Shown here: in pieces, positions 54,919 through 63,845 of the stretch
Position numbering within the stretch: position 1 is the first letter of the stretch
Layout: every line of letters starts with the position of its first letter
Source: Orbaceae bacterium ESL0721
GTDB lineage: Bacteria > Pseudomonadota > Gammaproteobacteria > Enterobacterales > Orbaceae
NCBI GenBank assembly: GCA_029433365.1
Contig: JAQTHZ010000001.1
Coordinates: forward strand, 558,001 to 622,000
Direction of reading: 5' to 3'
Length of the DNA stretch: 64,000 nt
Notes under the pieces: model-generated
Told to the model about the DNA's origin: nothing
Database searches by the model: none
The model's input: only the letters and a program-made list of their open reading frames with translations
Position numbers and translations under genes: made by a program

Positions 54919-56466
54919 TTAGAGATCTCCCACCCGAACAGCCGTGAGGTGATCGGTAATTTGATTAATTGATGAATAAGTGATATCAAGAATAAATTGT
55001 GGATAGAGACCAATAATGATAAGGACAATTAGCAGTGTTACCAATAGAGCAATATCCCTTTTAGCTAGAGATGTTCTATTATAATCGGTTCTATTTGCTG
55101 CACCATAAAAAATAGGCTGTAGACGAATAACCAAAGAGACCGAGACCAGTAGTAGTCCTACTACTAATAGTATTGTGTAGTAGGTGTAGACATTAAAACT
55201 GCCTAATAACATCATATAGTTACCAACAAAATTAGCGGTACCCGGCACGCCTAATACCACCAGCATAAAAAAGAGGGTAAAAGTTGAGAGATACCTTACA
55301 TGATCTTTTAAACCCTTGAATTGATTAATATTGCGCGTTAAATAGCACTCAGCTAAAAGTCCACTTATGACAAACATACCGACCATTGAAAAGTTAATAG
55401 CAATATTTTGTATCACCACCCCTTGATACGCAAGTCGCGATCCACTATAGATAATTGCAGTAATAAAACCCATTAAAGCAATATTGATATAAGCTATCAA
55501 CTTTTTAATATCCGTTTGACTAAATGCCAGTAAACCAGCGTAAATGAGTGTTAAAAGGGAGAGTAACAGAATAATCGGGGTGATCATTAATGAGGCGTTA
55601 GGAAAGATGGGGATCACAAAACGTAATAGGCCATAAGTTGCCGTACTTAGCAGTAATCCGCTTATCATCATCGATCCAGTAGTAGAAGATTCAATATGCG
55701 CCTCAATAAACCAACTATGTAGTGGAACACATGGGATTCGTACCATTATCGCAGAGAGGAATCCCACCATTAAGAAAAATTCAACACTGCTTGAAATAGG
55801 GGTTTTAGTCAATATTTGTGAATCGAATGTCCAGTGTTCGGTTAAGTTCCAGTTAATTAATGCTAACGAGATGATGGAGATTAACATCAATAGACTACTG
55901 ATCTGCGTATAAATTAAAAATTTACTTGCGCCATTGAATCGTAATTGAGCACTTGAATCGCGTCTACCCCATAGCGAGATCAGCAAGTAGAGTGGAATCG
56001 CGACTGCCTCCCAAAAGAAGAACCAGAGAAATAGATCAACAACAACAAAGGACATCAAGACAGATGTCGTCATAAAGAGTATACAGAGATAGAAGAGACC
56101 TGCATTGCTTGGTCTCTCCTTGCGTGAATAGCAAAGGGTCAATAGAACAACAAACAGGGTAGTGGTAATCATTACTAATGAAAAACCATCTAAAAAGAGA
56201 TGAAGACGAATACCTAAAAGTGGAATCCAAGCAATATTAAACTCTTGACGCCACTCTTTACCCTCTCTTAATTGGGTAATTGCTTCATGCCATAGCAGCA
56301 AGGCAATAAGCAGAGTCGCTATAACCGTGGCTAACGCTATCCAAAGTGACACTTTTCGCCAAAAAAGTGGTTGATCTATCCGCCAAGAGAGTTGGCGTAT
56401 ATAGAGCGAAGATAACCATCCAATAATCCCCCCTATAATTGGGAGAAAAATAAGCCATAACAACAT
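54919..56466 (-). CDS. nuoM: NuoM, complex I membrane subunit, with missing channel residues
   Basis: 515 residues (E. coli 509), about 14 helices. FFFWEAVAIPLYLLISLWG keeps the E. coli Glu144. By-eye alignment shows losses at several residues needed for pumping: Lys234 is Arg (IMVRIPCVPLHSW), Lys265 is Ser (GLLLSTATYGLL), His322 is Leu (NIALMGF), His348 is Ile (QNIAINFS) and Glu407 is Asn (ANFVGNYMML). The frame is otherwise intact and the fold clearly NuoM. It sits between nuoL and nuoN, but a repeat-rich 152-bp gap separates it from nuoL. Confidence 0.9.
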   Translation of the reverse strand: MLLWLIFLPIIGGIIGWLSSLYIRQLSWRIDQPLFWRKVSLWIALATVIATLLIALLLWHEAITQLREGKEWRQEFNIAWIPLLGIRLHLFLDGFSLVMITTTLFVVLLTLCYSRKERPSNAGLFYLCILFMTTSVLMSFVVVDLFLWFFFWEAVAIPLYLLISLWGRRDSSAQLRFNGASKFLIYTQISSLLMLISIISLALINWNLTEHWTFDSQILTKTPISSSVEFFLMVGFLSAIMVRIPCVPLHSWFIEAHIESSTTGSMMISGLLLSTATYGLLRFVIPIFPNASLMITPIILLLSLLTLIYAGLLAFSQTDIKKLIAYINIALMGFITAIIYSGSRLAYQGVVIQNIAINFSMVGMFVISGLLAECYLTRNINQFKGLKDHVRYLSTFTLFFMLVVLGVPGTANFVGNYMMLLGSFNVYTYYTILLVVGLLLVSVSLVIRLQPIFYGAANRTDYNRTSLAKRDIALLVTLLIVLIIIGLYPQFILDITYSSINQITDHLTAVRVGDL

Positions 56467-56555
56467 AGTAATCCTTATCTACAGAAATCTATAAATTTTT
56501 ATCAACACTAAATATTATCTTTTATTAATCAACGTTTTTTTTATTGTTTTAAATT

Positions 56556-56606
56556 GTTTTTTATTAAATAGTTTTTATTAAATAGTTTTTATAAACCGTT
56601 TTTATT
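56556..56606. repeat. AT-rich tandem repeat between nuoL and nuoM
   Basis: About three copies of a 14-bp unit (AGTTTTTATTAAAT) expand the nuoL-nuoM gap, which is only a few bases in E. coli. Confidence 0.6.
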
Positions 56607-56618
56607 AATAAATAATAG

Positions 56619-58466
56619 TTAAATAAAGACAAGCAACATTAATATAATAATCGCCCCAATCACTATCGATACCATATACCAGCGTAGATGACCATTTTCA
56701 AGCGTCACAATACGGGAATTAACTTTTTTAACTGACCATAAAATCCAGTTATCCCAATTGGCTAATGGATCTCGTTTTACTAAATTGGCTAAATAGAGAT
56801 AGGGTATGACAACTATTTTTCTAAGCCAGTAGTCGAAACGCCACTCAGTTGCTGATAAATTAATAAAAAACTTCACTATTGGTGTATTCACAATTTCACG
56901 AATTTCGCTATTGTTGTGTATATAAAAGATATAGCCAATTAAAAAGCTAAGTAACGTAACAGCCGCAAGTAGTAATCTAAAAGGGAGTTGACCTTTAGTT
57001 TGCAGATCGATAATCGTGATAATACCTTGAGTAGGCAAAGGGAAGTAGATAAAAAATGCCGTGGTAAAAAAGAGTAATATAAGTAACGGTAGATAAGTGA
57101 TCTTTTTAATAGTAACAAGATTAGCCATTTTAGGTTTATGGTGAAAAATCTTACAGATAAGCCGTAAGATACTCAATGAAGAGAGTAAAATACCAATAAG
57201 CCCGATAGTTCCTGCAATCAATTTATCTTGCGCCATCAATCCCCAGATAATATCCCCTTTTACGTAAAAAGCAGATGAGATCCAAGGCATTGCACTTATT
57301 GAAAATGCGCAAAATAGAAAACAGATATAGAGTAGCGGCGCTGATTTGATCAACCCACCCATCTTACTAATATCCCGTTCTCCTTGACACATTTTAACCA
57401 GTAGTGCAGATGATAAAATTAGTAATGCAGTAGTTACTGCATAGACAATTAGAAAATTGAGTGATGCGTTCCAATTTTGAGATGAAAATGCCCAGTAAAG
57501 GTAACTTATTTGACCTAAATTAAGGTAAGTAATAATCTTTTTAATATCAAATTGCACTAATGAGATAGTGGTTGCAAATAGTGTTGTTATTGAGGCTAAA
57601 ATCGCCATTATTAGCATGACATCACTCGACATCATAAAGAGATTACTTAACCGCAGAATTAAGTAAGCACCAGCAAATACAATTGTTGACGACTGAATAA
57701 ACGCAGTTACTGGCATTGGCGCTAATGTGGTTTCAACAAAACCTGTCTGCATTGGGAATTGCGCTGCTTTACTAATCACACCTAAAAATAGGAGTAAAGT
57801 AATCCAATATATGATATCTGAATCTACGGCAATATTGTCATGGGCTGCGGTTAATAGATCACGAATATTAAGCGTGTTTAGCTCTTGATATAGAAGAAAA
57901 ACAGCAGTAATTAAGAAGATATCGGTAATATGCATCACCATAAATGCTTTAACAGCTGCATAACCACTACGTAGTTGATTATAGTAAATGCCAATTAAGA
58001 GGTAGCTACTAAGACTAATTCCTTCCCAACCAATTAGCATAACCAGTAGATTATCGACTAGGATTTCGATCAAAAGCGAGGCAATTAATAGGTTACTATA
58101 AGCATAAAAGGTGTAAATTTCCTGTTTGGACTCTAGATAGAGTGCAGCAAAAAGGTAGATAAGAAGACCAAAAAAGCTAACCATTATCAAAAAGATCAGT
58201 GATAAACCATCAAGTGATAAGGTAACAGGTACAATAAAGTCCCCTACTGTAAACCAGTCCCAAAGCAAACGCGAGTAGATGAGCGTCATATCAGGAACCG
58301 TATTAACGCCATAGTCAATACAGGTAAATAGTGTTAGTAAGAGGATGATTAGCATCGTGCTAATCCCAATAATTTTTATATTTTCAGATCGAATATGGCG
58401 ACCAATGCAGACCAATGATAGGAAGGATAGCAGTGGAATAATAATCGTTAAATAAAGTAAATTCAT
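56619..58466 (-). CDS. nuoL: NuoL, complex I membrane subunit, with missing channel residues
   Basis: 615 residues (E. coli 613), including the C-terminal lateral helix and the final helix. Kept: Glu144 (LIGWEGISLSSYLLIG), Asp178 (HITDIFL), Lys229 (VISKAAQFP) and Lys399 (FYVKGDI). Changed relative to E. coli: His254 to Gln (AFIQSSTIV), His334 and His338 to Phe and Tyr and Lys342 to Thr (NFLIVYAVTTALLIL), Asp400 to Gly. These losses cluster at the central residues of the proton path. The start overlaps nuoK by 4 bp (ATGA), so translation is coupled. Confidence 0.9.
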   Translation of the reverse strand: MNLLYLTIIIPLLSFLSLVCIGRHIRSENIKIIGISTMLIILLLTLFTCIDYGVNTVPDMTLIYSRLLWDWFTVGDFIVPVTLSLDGLSLIFLIMVSFFGLLIYLFAALYLESKQEIYTFYAYSNLLIASLLIEILVDNLLVMLIGWEGISLSSYLLIGIYYNQLRSGYAAVKAFMVMHITDIFLITAVFLLYQELNTLNIRDLLTAAHDNIAVDSDIIYWITLLLFLGVISKAAQFPMQTGFVETTLAPMPVTAFIQSSTIVFAGAYLILRLSNLFMMSSDVMLIMAILASITTLFATTISLVQFDIKKIITYLNLGQISYLYWAFSSQNWNASLNFLIVYAVTTALLILSSALLVKMCQGERDISKMGGLIKSAPLLYICFLFCAFSISAMPWISSAFYVKGDIIWGLMAQDKLIAGTIGLIGILLSSLSILRLICKIFHHKPKMANLVTIKKITYLPLLILLFFTTAFFIYFPLPTQGIITIIDLQTKGQLPFRLLLAAVTLLSFLIGYIFYIHNNSEIREIVNTPIVKFFINLSATEWRFDYWLRKIVVIPYLYLANLVKRDPLANWDNWILWSVKKVNSRIVTLENGHLRWYMVSIVIGAIIILMLLVFI

Positions 58467-58765
58467 CCTTTCATTTCACTCAACGAGTCAATATTTAACG
58501 TTTTACGACGATAAAATATTTTAATTAATAGTGCAAGCCCAACAACTGTTTCGGCAACTGTTGTGCTCATGGCTAAAATAGCGATCATCTGACCATCAAA
58601 CTGTTGCCAGTAACTTCCTGCTGCAACTAAAGCCATGATGACACCTAAATTCATAATGATTAAACTAAAAAGAAGAAAGAGGAGATTACGTCGAATCATC
58701 ACGCCTAAAAGCCCGATAACAAATAAGATAGAGGCAAAAACAAGGCAATCCATTAAGGAGATCAT
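58463..58765 (-). CDS. nuoK: NuoK, complex I membrane subunit, lacking Glu36
   Basis: 100 residues, the same as E. coli, three helices. MISLMDCLVFASILFVIGLL and IRRNLLFLLFSLIIMNLG align without gaps. The E. coli residue Glu36, essential for proton pumping, is Ile36 here, while Glu72 is kept (TTVAETVVGLALL). Loop arginines 25-26 (IRRN) are kept. The end NIDSLSEMKG matches NuoK closely. It overlaps nuoJ by 4 bp and nuoL by 4 bp. Confidence 0.95.
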   Translation of the reverse strand: MISLMDCLVFASILFVIGLLGVMIRRNLLFLLFSLIIMNLGVIMALVAAGSYWQQFDGQMIAILAMSTTVAETVVGLALLIKIFYRRKTLNIDSLSEMKG

Positions 58766-59259
58766 ACTGTCGCTCCTTTAAATAACCGACGCATAAAATG
58801 GTAAGCAATCATAAATGCACCTAGTAGAAGATATGCACTTAACTCAATCATAATGATATAGGCATGGGGTGACATAACATTTAAAGAGTTATGTGGATTA
58901 ACTCCTCGAGCATAAGTTGTACTAACTACACCATAGATAAGTATAACTAACAGAATAAATGTCAAAATAAGTGGACCAAGCCAGATTTTTGGGCTGATGC
59001 CACGTTTACCGTTTTCAACAATATCTTGATTGATATTCAAAAAAGTGGAGACATATAAAAAGAGGATTGAAATGCCACCCATAAATAGAATAATCGACAG
59101 AATAACTGAAAAATAGGCGTTAATAATGATAAAAATAAATGCAATTGCTAATAGTAGGAGCACAAAATATAAGATAGCTTTATCAACGCGCCTGCAACTG
59201 ATCACTTTGATACTCGCAAATATTGCAATAATAGTTGCAATATAGAAAATAACAGCCAT
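58762..59259 (-). CDS. nuoJ: NuoJ, complex I membrane subunit
   Basis: 165 residues from ATG 59259 (MAVIFYIATIIAIFASIKVI); an upstream in-frame TTG adds only four residues. The family TM3 segment is ILFMGGISILFLYVSTFLNI; the residue matching E. coli Tyr59 is Phe. Five helices are visible. It is the first gene of the block: nothing resembling nuoI or earlier nuo genes is found upstream, where a 368-bp gap and divergent moaC follow. The tail is shorter than that of E. coli (184). Confidence 0.9.
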   Translation of the reverse strand: MAVIFYIATIIAIFASIKVISCRRVDKAILYFVLLLLAIAFIFIIINAYFSVILSIILFMGGISILFLYVSTFLNINQDIVENGKRGISPKIWLGPLILTFILLVILIYGVVSTTYARGVNPHNSLNVMSPHAYIIMIELSAYLLLGAFMIAYHFMRRLFKGATV

Positions 59260-59627
59260 CCCACCATCCAATAGTTAAATATAAATGCCGCTAGTATATA
59301 CTTAATTACAGTTAAGATACAACCTAACCTCTTGCCATTTGCTCCCTCCATGCAGCTACAGCAACGCCTATTATTCGGACAAAATTCAATTTTTTAATAA
59401 ATTTAGTAGTGATGTTTTAGGGTTAATAGTTATTTATGCCAATCTATTATCTAAATTTAATAATCGATATATTTCAAATCTGTACCATCTTATTAGATAG
59501 GAATAGTGGTATCAATAATAAAAATTTGCTATCTTGACACCCTAGCAACGATTAGCAGATGTTCAATACGCTATTAACGATAAACTATTAACAACAAGCT
59601 ATTAACAAAAAGATATTTGGGACAGAT
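59260..59627. other. Divergent gap between nuoJ and moaC
   Basis: 368 bp with both promoters and a perfect copy of the dispersed motif at 59412-59426. Short repeats (CTATTAAC) appear at about 59570-59605 before moaC. I see no Moco riboswitch-like structure and no trace of nuoI coding sequence. Confidence 0.5.
59412..59426 (+). repeat. Copy of the dispersed 15-bp motif
   Basis: A perfect ATGTTTTAGGGTTAA between nuoJ and moaC. Confidence 0.75.
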
Positions 59628-60110
59628 ATGACAGCAACTTTTTCTCATATTAATGCGTATGGAGATGCGCATATGGTCGATATTTCTGATAAACAGCACA
59701 CCACTCGCGAAGCAGTAGCCGAAGCTTTTGTGGTAATGAATCCTGAAACGTTAGCTATGATTGTTGATGGGAAACATCATAAAGGTGATGTGTTTGCAAC
59801 TGCTCGTATTGCCGGTATACAAGCGGCTAAAAAGACATGGGATCTTATTCCATTATGCCATCCACTATTATTAAGTAAAATAGAGGTAAACATTTTAGCC
59901 GATGAAGAGAATCACCGTGTCAAGATCGAATCTCATTGCCGTTTAACTGGGCAAACTGGAGTAGAGATGGAGGCATTAGTTGCTGCATCGGTAGCGGCTT
60001 TAACCATCTATGATATGTGCAAAGCAGTACAACGTGATATGGTGATTTCTGAAGTAAAATTACTCTCTAAAAGTGGCGGAAAATCAGGTACATTTACGGC
60101 ACAAGAGTAA
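59628..60110 (+). CDS. moaC: Cyclic pyranopterin monophosphate synthase MoaC
   Basis: With MoaA it makes cyclic pyranopterin monophosphate, the first stage of molybdenum cofactor synthesis. 160 residues (E. coli 161). [37 protein letters not shown] and [20 protein letters not shown] are the signature. It heads moaC-moaD-moaE; moaA and moaB, which precede it in E. coli, are not next to it. Confidence 0.97.
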   Translation: MTATFSHINAYGDAHMVDISDKQHTTREAVAEAFVVMNPETLAMIVDGKHHKGDVFATARIAGIQAAKKTWDLIPLCHPLLLSKIEVNILADEENHRVKIESHCRLTGQTGVEMEALVAASVAALTIYDMCKAVQRDMVISEVKLLSKSGGKSGTFTAQE

Positions 60111-60174
60111 AATTTTTAATTGAAGTTTTTACTTTCAAATATCACTGTTATTATCAGATAAAAAAGAAGAAAAA

Positions 60175-60420
60175 ATGAATAAAATTGTTTTCTTTGCCCA
60201 AATTCGCGAACTGATTGGAACGCATGAGATAAATATCGATGCCGAAAATCAAACTATAGCAACAATGATAACCAACTTAAGTGAACGCGGAGACAATTGG
60301 TCTTTAGCATTAAAATCTCATTCACCACTATGTGCAGTGAATCATACCTTAGTTGATCATAACTATATCATTAAAAAGGGTGATGAAATTGCACTCTTTC
60401 CCCCTGTGACCGGTGGATGA
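60175..60420 (+). CDS. moaD: Molybdopterin synthase sulfur carrier subunit MoaD
   Basis: A ubiquitin-fold sulfur carrier of 81 residues. The C-terminal FPPVTGG with its last Gly-Gly is where the thiocarboxylate forms. MNKIVFFAQIRELIGTHEIN fits the start. The stop overlaps the region of the moaE ribosome site. Confidence 0.95.
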   Translation: MNKIVFFAQIRELIGTHEINIDAENQTIATMITNLSERGDNWSLALKSHSPLCAVNHTLVDHNYIIKKGDEIALFPPVTGG

Positions 60421-60424
60421 TCAG

Positions 60425-60895
60425 ATGAAAATTGATCAAATTACCGAAAAAAATAGCGTGATAAAGGTGATCAATCACCCATTTGACGTTAATCAGTTAA
60501 CCGAATGGTTAGCGAATTCCCCCAAAGATGGCGCAGTTGTCACTTTTATAGGTAAAGTTCGTTCGCTTGAAAATGAGACAATTTCGCTCTTTTTAGAACA
60601 TTATGCAGGGATGACAGAAAAGGCATTAACTAATATTGCCAAGCAAGCTCGCAACCGCTGGCAATTAAACCGTATTGCCATTATTCACCGTGTCGGCGAT
60701 CTTAATACTAATGAGCAAATTGTGTTTGTAGGTGTGAGTAGTGCACATCGGCAAGACGCTTTTGCCACAACAGAATTTATCATGGATCGTTTAAAAAATG
60801 ATGCACCTATTTGGAAAAAGGAGCGTACTACCAGAGGTGAAGAGTGGATCGCGGCAAAAAAAAGTGATATAAATGCTTTAAAAAAGTGGTTATAG
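60425..60895 (+). CDS. moaE: Molybdopterin synthase catalytic subunit MoaE
   Basis: Adds two sulfur atoms to cPMP using MoaD. 156 residues from ATG 60425; GGTGGA is about 10 bases upstream, and a GTG at 60413 would add four residues. Motifs: DGAVVTFIGKVRSLENETIS, LEHYAGMTEKALTNIAKQAR, IIHRVGDL, and the catalytic lysine region PIWKKERTTRGEEWI. It follows moaD by 4 bp. Confidence 0.95.
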   Translation: MKIDQITEKNSVIKVINHPFDVNQLTEWLANSPKDGAVVTFIGKVRSLENETISLFLEHYAGMTEKALTNIAKQARNRWQLNRIAIIHRVGDLNTNEQIVFVGVSSAHRQDAFATTEFIMDRLKNDAPIWKKERTTRGEEWIAAKKSDINALKKWL

Positions 60896-61007
60896 ATACT
60901 ATATCTACTTTAATAAATTAGATATAAATTAAAATAAGATCCAAATAGTTAAGTAAATTACATATAGTTAATTCGTATATTCGAGAAATTCTAAAAAGAG
61001 GTAATTA

Positions 61008-61745
61008 ATGCAAAAATATTCACCAAATGGTTCAATAGTTGAACAAGCAGGTACGCGTTTACAAACCTATCTGAGCCATGTATATGGTTGGATGACAGTC
61101 GGTTTACTGCTTACTGGTTTTGTTGCTTGGTATAGTTCTACCAACAATGCTGTCCTTCACTTACTATTTAATATCAATCAATATGGTTATATCACAGGTT
61201 TATCTGTTTTTTCATGGGTACTAATTGCTGCGCAAATCGGTTTGGTGTTTGTTCTATCTGGTTTAGTGCAACGTCTATCAGGTAGTGCCATGACAGCCCT
61301 CTTTATGCTCTACTCAGTTCTAATGGGGCTATCACTCACCTCGATTTTTATCGCCTATACTGCTGAATCGATTACTAGTGTCTTTTTTATTGCAGCAGGT
61401 ATGTTTGCAGCACTAGCATTTTACGGTTATACAACAAAACGTGATCTTTCTGGTTTTGGGCGATTCCTATTTATGGGATTGATTGGAATTGTTATCGCGT
61501 CATTAGTTAATATCTTTATGAAAAACCAAGGTTTAATGATGGCGATTAGTTATATTGGTGTGTTTATATTTGCTGGTTTAACTGCCTACGATACCCAAAA
61601 GTTAAAAATGCTTGGTAATGAGATCTCACAAGATAATAGTAATCATTTTAGACGCTTTGTTATTTTAGGCGCTTTAACGCTCTATCTTGACTTTATCAAC
61701 TTATTTATCATGTTGTTAAATATTTTGGGTGATCGTCGAAATTAA
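61008..61745 (+). CDS. ybhL: YbhL-type Bax inhibitor-1 family membrane protein
   Basis: A seven-helix protein of the BI-1/TMBIM family, 245 residues. VYGWMTVGLLLTGFVAWYSS, YGYTTKRDLSGFGRFLFMGL and TAYDTQKLKMLG match E. coli YbhL closely, as does the end LGALTLYLDFINLFIMLLNI. It follows moaE, as in E. coli (moaABCDE-ybhL). The function in bacteria is not well defined; calcium leak has been proposed for the family. Confidence 0.92.
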   Translation: MQKYSPNGSIVEQAGTRLQTYLSHVYGWMTVGLLLTGFVAWYSSTNNAVLHLLFNINQYGYITGLSVFSWVLIAAQIGLVFVLSGLVQRLSGSAMTALFMLYSVLMGLSLTSIFIAYTAESITSVFFIAAGMFAALAFYGYTTKRDLSGFGRFLFMGLIGIVIASLVNIFMKNQGLMMAISYIGVFIFAGLTAYDTQKLKMLGNEISQDNSNHFRRFVILGALTLYLDFINLFIMLLNILGDRRN

Positions 61746-61794
61746 TACAATTTCGTATATTTTTACCTGTCACTGATCGTAACAGTTAATCTAT

Positions 61795-61824
61795 AAAAAA
61801 AAGATTCCTCAGGAATCTTTTTTT
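61795..61824. terminator. Terminator after ybhL
   Basis: AAGATTCC and GGAATCTT pair around TCA, with A and T runs on either side, so it works on both strands. Confidence 0.9.
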
Positions 61825-61871
61825 ATGGTCAGATCTATTATCTCTATATTAAGAAAAATTAAGAAAATTTT

Positions 61872-63722
61872 ATGCGAAAATTATATCTATTCATTTTAAT
61901 TAACTTAATCATCTCGGCTCTTATTGCCATCCGCTATTTTTTAATACCTGAAACCTCATTCTCACTTCTCGGCATAGGTTTTGCTTTCTGTGCTATGGTT
62001 AGTAACCTTTTTATACTCTATCTGCTCCTATTTTTAGTCTGTCTACCGCTATTACTTCTTAATCAAGTTACGCGGCATATTATTTTATCACTCATTTTAA
62101 GTCTGGCGCAGTGCCTGATTTTTGTTGATACAATTGTTTTTCAGCAGTACCGATTCCATATTAATCAATCGGTTCTCTCAATGGTACTCTCAGGGCAAGT
62201 GGTCGATTTTTCAATACTCACTTACTGCTTAATTGGGCTGTTGATTTTTGCGCTATTTTGTGTCGAATATTTCACACTCTTCGCTTTAAATAAATTTATT
62301 ACTAAAAGATATACCGGTGAATCTGCGAATAAGAGAAGATCTTTTCCTGCTATCTGGTTTGCTAACTGTCTCCTCTTTTTAACACTCTGTATCAGTCAAT
62401 TTGGGCATATGGTAGCCTTCTATTATGCTTACTCACCTATTATGGCAATTAAAGAGTATGTCCCCCTTTATTACCCATTAACTTCGTCTACTATTATGAA
62501 AATGGTAGATAAAGATGGCGAACGCAAAGTGGTATATAGCCCTAAAGCAAAAAATCATAGTCTCTTCTATCCTAAAGCGCCGTTAGTGATCAATCCATCA
62601 AATAAAAAACCACAAAATATTATGTTTATTGTATTGGATTCATGGCGTTATGATACTTTTTCACCTGAAATTTCGCCAAATACCTACCAGTTTGTTAAAC
62701 AAAATGGTGGTGTAATATTCAATAACCACTACTCAACAGGTAATGCTACCCGTACAGGTATTTTTGGTCTATTTTATGGCATACCAGGTACCTATTGGGA
62801 TGCATTTTTGCGTAATAGCATCCCTTCTCTCTTCGTCACTACACTACAAAAAGAGAACTATAATATCGGTATCTTCACCTCTGCTAAAGTGACAGCGCCC
62901 GAATTTGATCGTACCGCATTTGTTACCATAGATAAGTTACGGATCAATAGTGAGGGGAACTCAGCTTCAGAGCGCGATAAAGTATTAACTGATGATTGGT
63001 TAGCTTGGTTTAGATCACGTGATCAAGAGAGACCAACATTTTCATTCCTATTTTATGATGCTCCACATGGTTATGACTTCCCTGCTGACTTTGAAGTGAA
63101 ATTCAAACCGGTTGGGGATCTAAACTATATGACTCTAAATAATGAGACCACTCCAGAACCGATTTTTAATCGCTATAAACAGAGCGTCTATTATGATGAC
63201 CACTTATTGCAACAAATTTATGACGAGCTCCTTGCATCAGGGACTTTAGATAATACTTTAATTATTATTACTGGGGACCATGGGCAAGAGATGAATGATA
63301 ATAGATTAGGTTTTTGGGGACATAATGGTAACTATACTGATGCACAAACCAAAGTACCTTTTATTGTTATTGGTGGAAAGGATAGCGCAAATTTGCAAGA
63401 AAATGCGAATAAATTAACCAGTCATGAAGATGTTGTGCCTTCACTAATGAGACACTACTTATATGTTGAAAATGATATTCGGGACTATGCAACTGGTTAT
63501 GATCTTTTCAGTCCGATGCCTGAAAGAAACTGGTTATTAATGTCAAATTATAGCTCTTATGCAGTGAGAACATTAGATCACATCTATTTAGTTAATCGTA
63601 TTGGCGTTAGTCACTATATGGATGCGCATAATCGTAAAGTTGATCAAACACCCAATTATCAATATATACAGAGTGCGATTGAACAGATGCGCTATTTTTA
63701 CAAAAAGAGCGATAGCCAGTAA
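61872..63722 (+). CDS. YejM/PbgA-like inner membrane sulfatase-fold protein
   Basis: 616 residues: five membrane helices (about 1-190) of the DUF3413 type, a linker, and a periplasmic alkaline phosphatase/sulfatase-like domain from about 245. E. coli YejM/PbgA controls LpxC turnover and LPS level and lacks most metal ligands. Here a fuller set is seen: Asp256 (VLDSWRYD), Thr293/Thr295 (STGNATRTGIFGLFYG), Asp469-His470 (IITGDHGQE) and His in GFWGHNGN. The phosphoethanolamine transferase/LtaS group uses these positions for metal and for a catalytic threonine. It could therefore be an active enzyme as well as a regulator. Transcribed alone after the ybhL terminator. Confidence 0.8.
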   Translation: MRKLYLFILINLIISALIAIRYFLIPETSFSLLGIGFAFCAMVSNLFILYLLLFLVCLPLLLLNQVTRHIILSLILSLAQCLIFVDTIVFQQYRFHINQSVLSMVLSGQVVDFSILTYCLIGLLIFALFCVEYFTLFALNKFITKRYTGESANKRRSFPAIWFANCLLFLTLCISQFGHMVAFYYAYSPIMAIKEYVPLYYPLTSSTIMKMVDKDGERKVVYSPKAKNHSLFYPKAPLVINPSNKKPQNIMFIVLDSWRYDTFSPEISPNTYQFVKQNGGVIFNNHYSTGNATRTGIFGLFYGIPGTYWDAFLRNSIPSLFVTTLQKENYNIGIFTSAKVTAPEFDRTAFVTIDKLRINSEGNSASERDKVLTDDWLAWFRSRDQERPTFSFLFYDAPHGYDFPADFEVKFKPVGDLNYMTLNNETTPEPIFNRYKQSVYYDDHLLQQIYDELLASGTLDNTLIIITGDHGQEMNDNRLGFWGHNGNYTDAQTKVPFIVIGGKDSANLQENANKLTSHEDVVPSLMRHYLYVENDIRDYATGYDLFSPMPERNWLLMSNYSSYAVRTLDHIYLVNRIGVSHYMDAHNRKVDQTPNYQYIQSAIEQMRYFYKKSDSQ

Positions 63723-63813
63723 TCTTTACTGATAAGAATAATGTTATCAAAATAATATTGTAAATGCTGTAAAAGCAATGCTATAAAATAATGCTATAAG
63801 GGCTATACTAGAC

Positions 63814-63841
63814 AGTTCTGCCAACCTAAATTGGCAGAACT
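63814..63841. terminator. Inverted repeat between convergent genes
   Basis: AGTTCTGCCAA and TTGGCAGAACT form a perfect 11-bp stem around CCTAAA. T tracts are weak on both sides, but the position between convergent genes suggests a terminator. Short repeats (ATGCTATAA-type) precede it at 63755-63795. Confidence 0.55.
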
Positions 63842-63845
63842 AATT

